64,000 nucleotides of DNA from Durusdinium trenchii (taxonomy: Eukaryota; Sar; Dinophyceae; Suessiales; Symbiodiniaceae). Shown here one piece after another: positions 14,001-24,934 of this stretch. The stretch is from NCBI GenBank assembly GCA_963970005.1, contig CAXAMN010026406.1:493696-557695 (forward strand), read 5' to 3'. How positions within the stretch are numbered: position 1 is the first letter of the stretch; every line of letters starts with the position of its first letter. The translations under genes were made by a program, and so were the position numbers. The notes under the pieces are model-generated. The model had not been told where the DNA came from and searched no databases. It saw nothing but the letters and a program-made list of their open reading frames with translations.

Positions 14001-14189
14001 CCGAAGAGCGTTCCCCTGGAAGAGTTGATGAATTTGGCCAAGAAGCATCGCTGGGAAACCCAATTCGGGCAGGGCGGACCCGGCAGGACTTTGGAGATGG
14101 TGGGAAACGGTGGGGTTCTTGGTTTTTTCGAAGAGTGTACAAACATCAGAACCAGTTGCTGGCGGAGTTGTGGGGTTGATGTGGGTTGA
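5089..14189 (+). CDS. CS: Citrate synthase gene, 16 recognised exons
   Basis: Condenses acetyl-CoA and oxaloacetate to citrate, normally in the mitochondrial matrix. Exons by eye: 5089-5262, 6079-6182, 6758-6820, 7232-7283, 7581-7665, 8082-8210, 8609-8687, 8762-8878, 9123-9248, 9625-9690, 10163-10208, 11244-11322, 12144-12292, 12609-12653, 13045-13085, 13961 to a stop at 14189. They read in order along the eukaryotic type I enzyme. The catalytic set is present: His in PLHGLANQE (exon 10), His in [13 protein letters not shown] (exon 12), Asp in NVDAHSG (exon 13). Landmarks include [24 protein letters not shown] and [16 protein letters not shown]. Many junctions join in phase with GT-AG. Several need GC donors (8211, 9249, 11323) and one appears to be GA (10209). 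The 12653/13045 junction is unresolved, and the C-terminal tail after about 14060 may be intronic. No transit peptide was found; an upstream exon is likely. The symbol follows animal usage. Confidence 0.93.
5970..6011 (+). mobile_element. Foldback element family A, right-end fragment
   Basis: The text GTGCCATCTACTCTCAAAGC followed by ACTGTA matches the right terminal inverted repeat of the complete copies at 13787-13891 and 39766-39878. The left half is missing. It lies in the first recognised intron of the citrate synthase gene. Confidence 0.7.
7080..7137 (+). mobile_element. Foldback element family A, left-end fragment
   Basis: Begins TACAGTGGTTTCAGAGTAGA and continues TGGCACAATCCCC and GTTTACATT, as in the left half of the complete copies. 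The right inverted repeat is absent. It sits in the intron between citrate synthase exons 3 and 4. Confidence 0.75.
7725..7797 (-). mobile_element. Foldback element family B, copy 2
   Basis: On the minus strand it starts TTAACATGCATGATCCCCAA, then AACCATTGGGTTGTAGAG and an AACATGGTCTGAAAAC block, matching the other family members. One TTAA end (7794-7797) is clear; the other end has decayed. It lies in the intron between citrate synthase exons 5 and 6. Confidence 0.7.
11610..11619. other. Ten-N assembly gap with duplicated flanks
   Basis: Ten N bases lie between two nearly identical blocks: CAGAGACAAAGGTAGGCCTC on the left and CAGAGACAAAGCTAGGCCTC on the right. The duplicated flanks suggest a repeat that the assembler could not join. 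The true gap size is unknown. It is within the intron between citrate synthase exons 12 and 13. Confidence 0.97.
11636..11755 (+). repeat. CTAATAGCGATGGCCTCCAA minisatellite, locus 1
   Basis: About five diverged units of roughly 21 bp contain GCGATGGCCTCCAACCTAAT. Related units occur at 22090-22175 (inverted), 46799-46880 and 47190-47280. The array lies in a citrate synthase intron just right of the assembly gap. Confidence 0.85.
13787..13891 (+). mobile_element. Foldback element family A, complete copy
   Basis: A 105-bp element with terminal inverted repeats: left TACAGTGGTTTCAGAGTAGA then TGGCAC, right GTGCCATCTACTCTGAAACC then AGTA. The outer TA pairs and CAGT-like tips recall Tc1/mariner-type MITEs. 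It has no coding capacity and lies in the last citrate synthase intron. Assignment to Tc1/mariner is inference. Confidence 0.85.
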
Positions 14190-16367
14190 TGACCCTGTAG
14201 GGCTGGTCATCCATCAAGAGCTTATAAGGTCGGACCTGAGCGATGGTCCGGAGCGAGCTTGGACCAGGGCAGATGTGTTGTTTGTATTTGTTTGTAATTT
14301 GCACAGGATTGGTCTCAGTTGACCCCGACATTTGTATACCTTTTGCTGCGCTTGAAGCAAGAAGTGGATGATCTGCCCAGAGTAGGGCTTTGCCATTGTC
14401 AATAAATTTTCCATAATGTTCCCCTGCGCAGCCATGCATTTACTTAGCCAGTCAGTCAGTTAGTTAGTCAGAGGTGAGGTGTTGCATGATCTCTTATTAG
14501 GCCGAGAGTGTCATGAATCAAGTATCTCACGAAGTATCAGACAAACCCGCGGGGGTCCTGCACTCGGTACCTTCGCCCTGTCGAGCTTATTCGGAAGAGG
14601 AAGGTCATGTGAGGTCGTTGAAGGCTTGGTCACTGAAATCGATCGTAGTGTCCTTATGAAATGCCTTGAGAGTTACCAACAAATCCAGTGTCCTTCAAGT
14701 TGAGAACACCAAAAATCTAGCGGAGAGAAGGGTCGACACTTAGCACACCTTTGAAATGCATGTTGTTTCACGCATGTTCATCTCAGATCCACCCAATCTT
14801 GGTCCCTCAGGTGTGGCTAAGCATGTCAATGTTCTGTTGCAGATTTATCGGTTATTGACGGTTAGCATAGGTTCTTGAAGGACAGGGCAAGCTGCCAGGA
14901 TTTGTGTTCTTTTTTGCGATGATGATTCATGGGATTGAGCCAGATTTTTTTGAACAGATCTGGCAAGCCATCCGGTTAAAACCGATTTCCAGCAACAACA
15001 TTCATGAACCCTTTCGGTGAACGGCCTGTAGCTCAACCAGTAAGTTATATATACAGACTGCAATCAAATGGATGAGCTGTTAGCAGTGTTGCTATGGCCG
15101 ATGCTAGCTCCCCAACGATACGCTCCGAGGTTGGCAGAGGGAGAAGGGAAAGGTCTCCGATCAGCAGTGAGGTGGATTTCAGGGCTGGGCAAGACTTAGG
15201 ATTCTTCGGCCATGAACTTCACTAAGATTGTCATGAATCGACCACAAACACATCATAACACATTCAAAAACCGGATCGACTGTCGGGGGCACTAGCTCGG
15301 GGGCACCCCCTCCTTTGGGGCTTCAAGCTGGGGTCTTTCCAAAGACTTTTTGCACAGCACCTTGACAAGCGGCAGTTGTTCGCCACTGGGCCATGGGGTC
15401 TCAATCCTGTTCGTGAAGGGAAGACCCAGGCATTCCGCCAGGGGCGTTCCTTGACCCCCGGGCTCATTTCCGCTCACCGACATGTCGTCCATATCGCCCT
15501 GGATGGCCAAAAGCAATGGCTCAGGCCCTAGGCGCAAATCAGCAATACCAGATCTGTGTCTAAGTTGGCCCAACTCTGAACTTTATCAATGTCTTAGTTG
15601 CCAGATTTTGAAGGCCGCACCACTGACTGCTCGGAGGGAATGCCTCCTCCATGGTTGTAAAATGGCTTCCAGAATTGCAGGGGTCGCCGGACGCTGGATG
15701 ATGGGTTGCTGTATGTTAATTGCCATTGAGACTGCACAGTGGCTTAACTTAACTGCAGATGTTGCGTTTCTTGGATCTTGTTCAAGCCAACACCAATTTG
15801 CACACTTTTTGTAGTCTCTATTCAGTAGAGCATCAACCTCACAAAACATCGAGCTGTTCGTTGGGCCCCAGCGTCGCACACAGCCACCCCATCAAGCGCT
15901 CAAGAGGATGGAGAGAAGCCCTAAGCCCTAATAAATCCCTATAAATCCCTATAATGTGTTGTTTTTGTTTTTGTGTTTGGTCTTTCGGTGCTACCTCCAT
16001 TTGCCCCCTCGAAATCCGATCGATCGGCGGGCCTTGACTTCCGCTCCAGCCCTTTGGCACCGTCCGCCAACCGTTGGGTCCAGCCCTTGGGTCTCATCCC
16101 CAACGGCAAAGAAACGGACATTAACCTTCAGGACTTGTCGGAGGTGCGAATCACCTTCATGACCTCGCCGGGGACCTCGTTCTGGGTCGGTGTTGCGGCA
16201 GCCTGTTGTGACCCAGGAAGCCTCTTTTTTGGACAGCAGAAGGATTTGGCTCTCACCTCCATAAGCAGCTTGAACGTTCTGGACACAGCCCACAAGGGGT
16301 CCCCTCAGCGCAGGACTTTGGAGCCAGACCTGTGTTAGATCACACCAGGCTATCCAGGAACCGCGAT

Positions 16368-16368
16368 G

Positions 16369-16400
<32 letters not shown>

Positions 16401-16411
16401 GAGAGAGAGAT
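16368..16411. repeat. GA-rich microsatellite
   Basis: GAGA dinucleotide array interrupted by two GATA units. The flanking sequence TCCAGGAACCGC occurs on both sides of it (near 16350 and 16410), a short local duplication around the array. Confidence 0.9.
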
Positions 16412-19400
16412 CCAGGAACCGCAGGCATTGTGGCTGAAAGCTGTCCCTCTGCTGCAGTTTTGTCTTTTTTTACACACCCCCGTCGGGGGTCCTCAGAGGG
16501 CTGAGTCTATTTGATGGCTTGATTCTGAGACTTGCACGTCCGGGGCTATACGAGTACTGTAGCAGTGTCCCGGACACCAGTGAGTGTGGTTTGTCGTTTT
16601 CATTGAGGCATCGAAGCATGCGCTACCCATCCACTTTTAAGAGTATACTTGGATTCTTTAAACAGGAGGATGTATATAGCCTCAAATCAACTGAGTTTAC
16701 GGAGCTTTAGAATGTGTCATAAAGATCTGCAGAACAAGAATAAGATATTCAACATATGCGGCAAAGAATGTTCAACGATGTTCAACGTGCTTTGACAGGT
16801 GCTGGTTCCATTGCGGTTGCGTGGTCCGCCCCGTCACAGGTAGAAGATGGAAGCCTTTGCCGTGGCCAGCCCCACGCAGCCGCTGGTGCGGGCACACATT
16901 TCTCAGGTGCGACCTCCGCCTGCGGTCGTGTGATGGGACCGTGATGTGTTTGGAGAATTTGGAGAATTGCATGTGTTCATTTCGTGTTTCTATGGGTTGA
17001 AAAGAACTTGGAGGTATGAAAAGGGTTTGACACTGGAGACAGTTGAACCATGTCCTGGAGCATGTGTTAGGTTCATGTGAGTTCATTTTTGGCGAGCATG
17101 GGGGCCATGGTGGGCTTGAAGAACATGCTACCACATGCTACCAGCTAGAACAAGTAACTAAAGTACTAAAGCTGCTTTCGCTTGCCAGGGTACCTTGTTG
17201 AAGACTTTTGAAGGATCTATGTGGGATTTGCGAGTTTTGTGAGTTTTTTGCGAGCTCAAGATCAACAGTAGTTTCCGGCCACCTTTTGTTTGGGGGGGGG
17301 GCGAGTGGACAATTTCCATCCACTATCACGAGCAGCTCACTAGCATCAGTAGCAAAGCATAGCAATGCTTAAAGAAATGTTAGCAATCTGCAATCCAGTG
17401 CAGATCAGTGCAGCTTGCTCTACATGAAATGGTCAGAAAGCAGTGGCGCCCCCCCAGTTGAGAATGCACTCCCACGCCCGGAGAAAATGCAGCAACCCAC
17501 AAATTCGTGCCACTTGCCCGAAATATTCGAACAAAAGATGTGATGGTTTCAAAACCATCCATGATTTTCCGGTGGTCGATCGTGGGTGAAGACACATGCC
17601 AACAAAAACTATGGAACTGCTTGAGGACCGGAACCAACGAACGCTGAACACCACGGACCGCCAGCGGACCGTCCGTCAGGTGGGACGGACTGAGAAGGCG
17701 GTCGCTCAGCGGAGCGCCCAGGCGCGGTGGAGAGCCACTGGAGCTCGGGAGCGGTCCGAAGAGGTCCGCAAGAACAGAAAGGCGAACGTGAAACGGGTGT
17801 AGCAATGCCAGGAGCTACTAGTAGCTTCTTGTTAGTAGTAAGGTGCCTTGCTACTAGTAGCTTCCTTACACTAGGGTGACAGTATGATTATGTATATATG
17901 ATATTATATGAGTTCATGTTTGTTGTTTGTTTGATTTTAACGCGTTTTGTTGGTCCGGCAGGGTGCTGTCTCCTGATTGCTGGATCCACGCCGTGTTTAG
18001 TTCCTGTGAGGTTTGGCTGTTTTTTGGCCGCGGCCAATTCCTCAGGGTTCTCAGCGTGCTGCCAAGTTCTCCCAGAAGAGACAGGCTTTTCCTAAGGCAT
18101 TTCCCATGGATCTTCGATGACCTTTCAGCCTCCAACGCTCGCACTCTCCGAGAACACCTGGAAAACGGCGAGTTAACAGTTACTTTCATCGGAGGGGGTT
18201 CTTAATTTGCTCAGTTGGGAATGAGGGAAACTTCACTCTCAGAGAGTCCTTTGGCCACCCGAAAATTCCCCATCTAATCCAAGCCTCGCTGAAGGTCAAT
18301 TTATTACATTGCCTTTCTCAAGGGCGGTGGTGTTCTGGGTTTGGTCACCGCACGGCCGAGGAGATCCCCAGGCTCGCTGCACGTGCAGCACGAGCAACTC
18401 CTCACTGCTCCTCACGAGCAGCACACACTGCTCCTCTCACCGAGTTGGTTTTTCCCCCGAAAGGCTGACCTGCACTGCTTTGCGTTCTTCATTGCTTCAA
18501 GAGTTCATCATAGCTGGCGCAACTGTGTCACTCTTCACCCATGTTAGTTCATCCTTTCTTGATTCCCCTTCGAGTCCATGGCCATGTTCACTCGGGGGCG
18601 ATGGAATTCTGCAGCAACACCATCAAGACAAACACCTCATGTCATCATAAGTTCTTAAGTTAATTATAATTTCAGGCCGAAATCATGAAAGAGATTCCAA
18701 TTCCGACCATCAGAAATGTACCTGATTGATTGACCAGAAGCTTCCCCAGGTTCGCCATGCGATCCTTCCAGGTCCAAGGAGGGAGCCAGAGCAGTGGACT
18801 TGGCACTTTCGCCGCAGGCGCCCGTTGGTTCCGAACAGTTCCGAACAGAGATCTCGTTGGTGGGGCCGTTGGTGGGGATGTTTGGATGTTTGGTGGGAGT
18901 TTTTGAGAGGCCCCCAGAGATGCACCAAGTATATACCCCCAATCGCCAAGTACGCCAAGGTTGCACTTCTTTTCCGTTCTGTGGATCTCCGATAATCTGA
19001 TGTGAACCAAATTCATTCTCCAGATCAGTCAGAACCCTTCCAAGAGGCAGTCCCTTCTCTTTTTTGTTCCGCTTGGGACCGGATATAGGTCCCAAATATG
19101 CAAAGGACATGTGCACACCCTCTCAGGCTCCCAGACCGGTCAGAACCTGGAAGACTGCCCTGAATCCCTTAGAACCAGCTTCCATGAAGACCTGTGAGGG
19201 AGGGTGCATTCCCCACCTTTTTCATGATATTTTTTTGTTTCGTCGAGTTGATTCGTCAACAGCTTGTGCCTGGGCCAGCGGACACGGCCTCCGGGCCTCG
19301 CAGACGCGTCACTGGGCTCAAGCGCCAATTTTCGATCACCCCAAGCAGCTCGCGAAGCTCAGATCGGCCCATCTCGGCCTGTTTGAGATTCTTCTGCTTT

Positions 19401-21818
19401 CTAGGCTGAAAAAACACCACTGATTAAGCAGATCAAGACCATTGTGTCAGTGTCAATGGTCTTTTTGCTTTTGGGTGATTTGGACGATTTGGTGTGTGTT
19501 TTTTTCTCGCGAACTCAAGGCTGCTTTGTGTATATACAGCATGTTGGTAGACAAATGCAGCAATCAGAAAGTACGTAAGCCAATTTTGTCAAGGTCTTAC
19601 AGGCTGAAGGGATCTGAAGGGGTAAGCGTGACCTGCTCGGTTGGAGTCCGCAATTACCTGTGCATGCGCCAGGGGACAGCATGTCTGACGAGGAGGAAGA
19701 AGAAACTCAGGCCCAGAAGAAGAACCTTGGCAAGGACGAAGACTGGACATGTCCAGTATGAAGACGACCATCCAATGGTTTCCCAAGAAAGCCATATGGG
19801 CCACTTGGGATCCGTAAGATTCCACAAGTATCCAAGCATCCACAAGCATATATAAATATATGTGTGCAGAGTGAGAGAGGATAGAATTAAATAGTCCATC
19901 GGTGACCCGGTGGGTGGTCCAGGACCGGGAAAAAGTAATTGGAAGCTGGTTGATGAGGGTAGAACGTTTGGCGATCAACCTTGCCCAACCCAAACCAGCA
20001 GATATTCCAAAGCGCATTCTTGAAAAACCAAAAGCTTATATGACCTATATGTGATATTGGCACACGATAATGATAACATTCATGGGTGGCCTTCTAGGGC
20101 TTCCAGTTGACAAAATTTGAGATCATACCATTTGGAAGGTACATCCCTTGCACAGGCCGTGAGGTATTTGTTTATCCATGACCCGACCCCAGTTGTCGTG
20201 TTCGTTGGACATTCACCCTTTACAGTGTTTACCCCCCTGCACGAACTCATCCCACACCGAGGGTTGTCTTGCCAGAGTTCTACGAAAGGCCCAGGGATGG
20301 AAGCACTTCTGAACGGTGGCAACGGTGGAAGTATGTAGCAGTGCCGAAGTCGCACTTGTATGTAGCCTGGGAGTCGGCCAACTAACATGTTTTGGTTAAA
20401 CAGTTTCACAGGATTTGGCTGAGCTAACGGTATCTCTACCGAACTCCTTGTTTGGTTTCCTAGGTGTTGGCCAATGCTTTCCCATGAAAGCCCAGAGATT
20501 GATGATTTGATGCTGGGCCCCTTCCAGTGCATCTTAATCAACAGCCACCGGTCATTTGGGACGTTGGGACATGTTGTCAGTATCTGCCAACCCTTTACAG
20601 GTTCCCCTTAACCTGTTCCTGCCGTTCCTGCTTTTTAGCCAGTGGACCTTTGGAAAGGATCCACTACTAGTAGCAAGGTGCATGGGAGACTCCTAAGACT
20701 CGGACATGTCTTTTCTCTTCGATGGGCGCTCGAGGATCCGCGAGGATGGATGGAACCAAATCCGCCAGTTGTCCTCCCTCCAATAAAATATGGACGCGGA
20801 CAATCCCCTGTTGGTAGAGGATTGTAGAGGATTTGTTTCAGCAGCCGCTTTCCACTTCCGTGATTGTTTCAGGGAGGGTAGGAGTTTCAAGTTCCCCAAC
20901 CACTTGCTGGCTGGATTTCAGTCGGAAGGCACAATGAACTTCGCCCCGACTTGTTCGAGAAGATTTTGCTCTTGGCCAGTGATGCTGCTGCTTGACCGAA
21001 TTGTTTGGCTGACTGGCCTGATGCTGGGCAAGTGGCTCAATAAAGACCATGTTTACAGGGATTCACCTTTTCTTATGGTTCTTTGTTCTTCCAGTTTTTC
21101 TTAGTGCTGAAGAACCTCACGCTTTACTTCACACAAGTGTGTCACCAGGCCTTTAGTTAGATAGCACTAGGTGCGCCAGGCCCCAGAACAGAAGATTTAG
21201 AACTCCTCAGCCTCAGATCATTCAATATCATTCAATGAAGTGTACTAGCCGATTCGGTGACTGGTCATATTTGGTCATCATTCAATGAGTCTGGAAGGGG
21301 GGCTTTCAGTTTGGATGGGCTTGCACTCCAAGCTGCGCACAAGTGCACAAGTTGGGGGTCAGGTCCAGAAGCACAAGCTGCAAAAGGACATTGCACAGCA
21401 CATCAAGCAGGCCGAAGAGGGTCGTCCTTCGCAATGACCTTTTGACACCCTGGGAGACAGGCGACTTTGCTTTGCAAAAGGTGCCGGATTCCTGAAATCA
21501 GCTTGAGTGCTGTAATGTGCTGTGTGTGTGTGTTTAGACCCCATACTGTATTGTTCCTTTTGCACATGGTTTCCCCGTGGATGTATCAATCGTTTTGTCA
21601 CTGTCACCTGTAGCTTTGCCACAGCCTGCAATTTGGAGTGGCCGGTGGAAGCTGCGCAAGGGCCAAGCGGTTTCAAGCAATGCCAAGCGGTTTCCTTTTT
21701 TTCCTCAAGTTCTGCAGATGACAAATTGGACCTGGACTCGCTGCCATGTGTGCCACGGCATCACTTTCATGTTTGGCACGAACCTACGATGGTCACGTCT
21801 TGCCTCACCTGATTGCAG

Positions 21819-21872
21819 GCCTTGGACACAGATGCGGAGTTCAATGAACTGATTGGTAAAGGACCTTGGCAG
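21819..21872 (+). CDS. Candidate exon, unidentified protein
   Basis: A 54-bp open segment between TTGCAG and GTGGGC encodes 18 residues beginning ALDTDAEFNELIGKGPW. It has canonical AG and GT boundaries. A thioredoxin-like N-terminus is conceivable, but no CxxC exon was found nearby, so no function is assigned. Confidence 0.4.
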
Positions 21873-22089
21873 GTGGGCAGAGCGTTTGGGTTCCGAGCTC
21901 TTGGTCCATTCCAAAAGCTTCACGATTCAGAGCCTGGGCAGAGCCTGCAGCCTTGGGGAATAGTTGATATTATCGTGCCTTGTGCAAGGTTGAAGAGCAA
22001 CTGCTTTCTCCAAGGGCCAAATTTACCACGTATGCGGCTCATTTTCCAGGGTGCAACTAAAGTAGCCGGTCAGACCCAGTGTAGTAAGA

Positions 22090-22175
22090 AGTTACTAGGT
22101 TTGAGGCCATCGCTATTAGGTTGGAGGCCATCGCTACTAGAAAACAAGAAGCTACTAGTAACAAGGCTTGTCAAG
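22090..22175 (-). repeat. CTAGTAGCGATGGCCTCCAA minisatellite, locus 2 (inverted)
   Basis: Two to three units of the same minisatellite family as 11636-11755, on the opposite strand. They are followed by GCTACTAGTAACAAGG, similar to CTACTAGTAGC tracts near 17813-17870 and 20664-20680. Confidence 0.75.
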
Positions 22176-22543
22176 CGGACACTCTCTTTGTGACCGCAGG
22201 TCATTGTGGGACGATCGTTCGCATCCTCCGTGACCCATGAGGCCCAGGGCCTCCGGGTCGCCAGGGCGGTCTGTCCAAGGTCATCTCCACTCGGAGAGCT
22301 GGGGATCCTCCTGGTTTGACGTTCATCATCGTTCATCCCATATGATGTGTCGGTGTCGTGTATTTTTGGTGTGTTTTCCCTTATGTGTTTCTCAATGAGC
22401 CCAGGAATCCAGTCATTGTGACAGAGGACTCCCAGATTTCTACCACTATATGGTTGGATAATTACATGTTAAATAAACAGTTTATGTAAAATTAGTTGTG
22501 CTTGATTTTGTGAAGATGCAATCGGATAATCTCATTGATGCAG

Positions 22544-22593
22544 GCCATGCACATCGCATTCTTCGACCTGCCCAAGTTCCAGGCTCACTGGAA
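22544..22593 (+). CDS. Candidate exon, unidentified protein
   Basis: A 50-bp open segment after GCAG and before a GC-type donor (GCGATG) encodes AMHIAFFDLPKFQAHWK. The boundaries match the splice pattern of the recognised genes here. The family is not recognised, and linkage to the 21819-21872 exon is a guess. Confidence 0.35.
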
Positions 22594-24934
22594 GCGATGA
22601 ACATCAGACTGAAGCCGATCCTGTGGTTTGTTTACCCAATGCCACTTCAAGTTAAAACGTCATGCTGCGTGCCTAACCCATGTCTAACCCAAACCTATCA
22701 GGAACTGGACCAGCTGAAATTGAAACAACAAGTCATTGCCAAGAATTCTAGGCCAACCTTTGTTAGAACATATCGATAGGAGATAGGAGATAGACAGCTA
22801 GCAAGGACACCCACCACAGAAGATCCGCTCTCATCCTCAATTCCTGAATTGAGTTCATTTGGGGGGGAATGCTATACCCAGGCTACACCCTACTGGTTAC
22901 AATACGGAGACCTGTGATGCTGTAGAAGGACCGAGACCTTCAAAACATAATAGGTCCAACACGAGTCCCACCGGGTCATGGAACCCAATTGACAGTCCAG
23001 GGCACTCGGTACCCACAGGGCGCGCTCCCGGTGGGAAGACGAGGACCCGCCACGGGGTGGGAAGTCCAGCATGATGCAGGAGACCTTTCTCATCTACAAG
23101 TCCTTGGGTGTTCAAAGCGTTTGATGCACGGACCGCGCTGGCTGTGGCATGTTTGTTTGAGCCGAAGTGGTTGCCAGATGTTGCAAGAAGACAGGCCAGA
23201 GGCTGGCCACAACCTTAAAAGACATGGTAAAACGCAAATGTTCTGCAGCTCGTTCAACTTCCTATCCCTAACATTGAGGAAACCACAGTCGTGCCAAAGG
23301 TTTACAGTTGATGCTGTGAGCCTTTTGTGCAGCAGAGGGCTTGTGTTCGAAACTGAACATCAAGACCTTTGGGTGTCACTGTCACAACTCCTTGTCAAAG
23401 AAGCTCCCTAAATTAAGCACACACACACATGGAGCATGAGACTGTTTGGGTGTGAGTTGTAGCCGCTCCAGCGACTTGCAAGTTGGTAGAGCACATCAGG
23501 AAGCACCTTACCAAGAGGGAGAGAGAGGAGAGAATATGGATGAATATGGAGCTTTGCTTTGGTGTCATGTAGAGCTGCTTTGTGAATGGATGACTTGCAT
23601 GCGCAAACCGTTTGGTCGAACATCTGCGGCTCAGCTCCGGTCGTGCGATCAGACCTGACAAGCATCCAAGAGCATTTGTTTCTTACATGAGAATCCTGAC
23701 ACTGTTTGATACATTGGATCCGGGGGGCTGAATCACTACGGGCTTATTTTGATTCCTTTGGACCAGATGATTCAATTGTGGATCCAGCAGTGTCTAGGAT
23801 TTCTAGGTGCCCATCCAGGAAGGTATGACTGATGTCAAGCATTCCGACCCCTTTGCTTGTGCCTTGGGGTGCTATTGAGGTAGAAGCCATCAAGCTTTTT
23901 AGCAGATCCAAGCTGATCACATTTCACGCCAATTCGATGTTTTCAGGAGGTTCCAAACTACTCCTTCCAACGCTTCCAAGCCTTTCTGCTCTCACATGAC
24001 GTGCCCACGCCACCGCCCGCCGCTTGGGCAGGTGCTGCAGTTGCTTCTTGGGCCACTGCCCGCCGCCGCGGCGAAAAGCGCCCGGGTGCGTCGCGTGCCC
24101 GGCCACGGGCCCCTCGGCCGAAGTTTCCGGTCAGGTTGCAGCAAGCTGAACCTTTTGGAGGAGCCTTTTTGGACTCCACCAGTGCTTTTCGATGGGTGTG
24201 CAGGTGTGTCTCCTAGGCGTTTTCGATCCGAGGTGGTTGTTCTTGGTCGAAAACATCGCTCACACCGGCAGGCCATCATAGGCCGTCCCCAAAAAAAAGC
24301 TAAAAAGACTAGGAGCCCTTTGTAAAGAAGATGCGGAGAACCCAGTGATTGCAGGAATAAATCAATATTTGCAGTTGAAGTGCGTCAAGACTAGGCCCCC
24401 AAATCAGGATTTTCCCACATTCAGTTGAGTAGGAGTTTGATGGCCGATGTTTAATTGACCAACTGGGCCAGACGCTGTGCTATAAGACTATAAAAAGATA
24501 TAAAAAGTCTAACTAAATCTAATGAAATCGCCAGGAGAGATGGATGAGCTAAGAAGATGTTGGCCCTTCTCTAAGAGGGAGTGGAACATAGTTTCTACTA
24601 ATATTGTTCACCCAAAAAGGACGTAAAAAGATCTAAAGCGGTGCACGAACAAGAAAATACATAACAAATATCAATCTGGCAGTTGGCCTGCATGATCACC
24701 TTTTCGCAGCAGTTTTTTTTCGGCTCATTTGGGGAAGCCTTCCTGCTGAACTTTGTGGACTGCCCATGGAGCGCAGGGTTCATTTGATTTGTACCTTGGA
24801 ATGGTGTTGTTACTTGCTCTAAGTGCGTCTCATTCTGGTGGTGCTTATGTGGTGCTTGTACAAATATAATATAATATAATATATACAATAGTTATATATG
24901 ATATAATAATGTGTATGTGTATATATATATATGT

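Larger units (their letters stand above)
14190..24930. other. Region without an identifiable gene; scattered exon-like segments
   Basis: No family could be named. Segments that look coding on the + strand (GC-rich, open, AG before and GT or GC after) lie near 16040-16165, 16846-16917, 18090-18203, 21340-21438, 21819-21872, 22544-22593, 23104-23202 and 24000-24170. They could belong to one or more genes with small exons between citrate synthase and the PAS gene. The rest is intron-like or intergenic sequence with simple repeats. Confidence 0.4.

Noticed and set aside
24000..24170. GC-rich Ala/Pro/Arg open segment as a named gene
   Set aside because: It is open in more than one frame and no family was recognised, so it is kept only as an exon-like segment.
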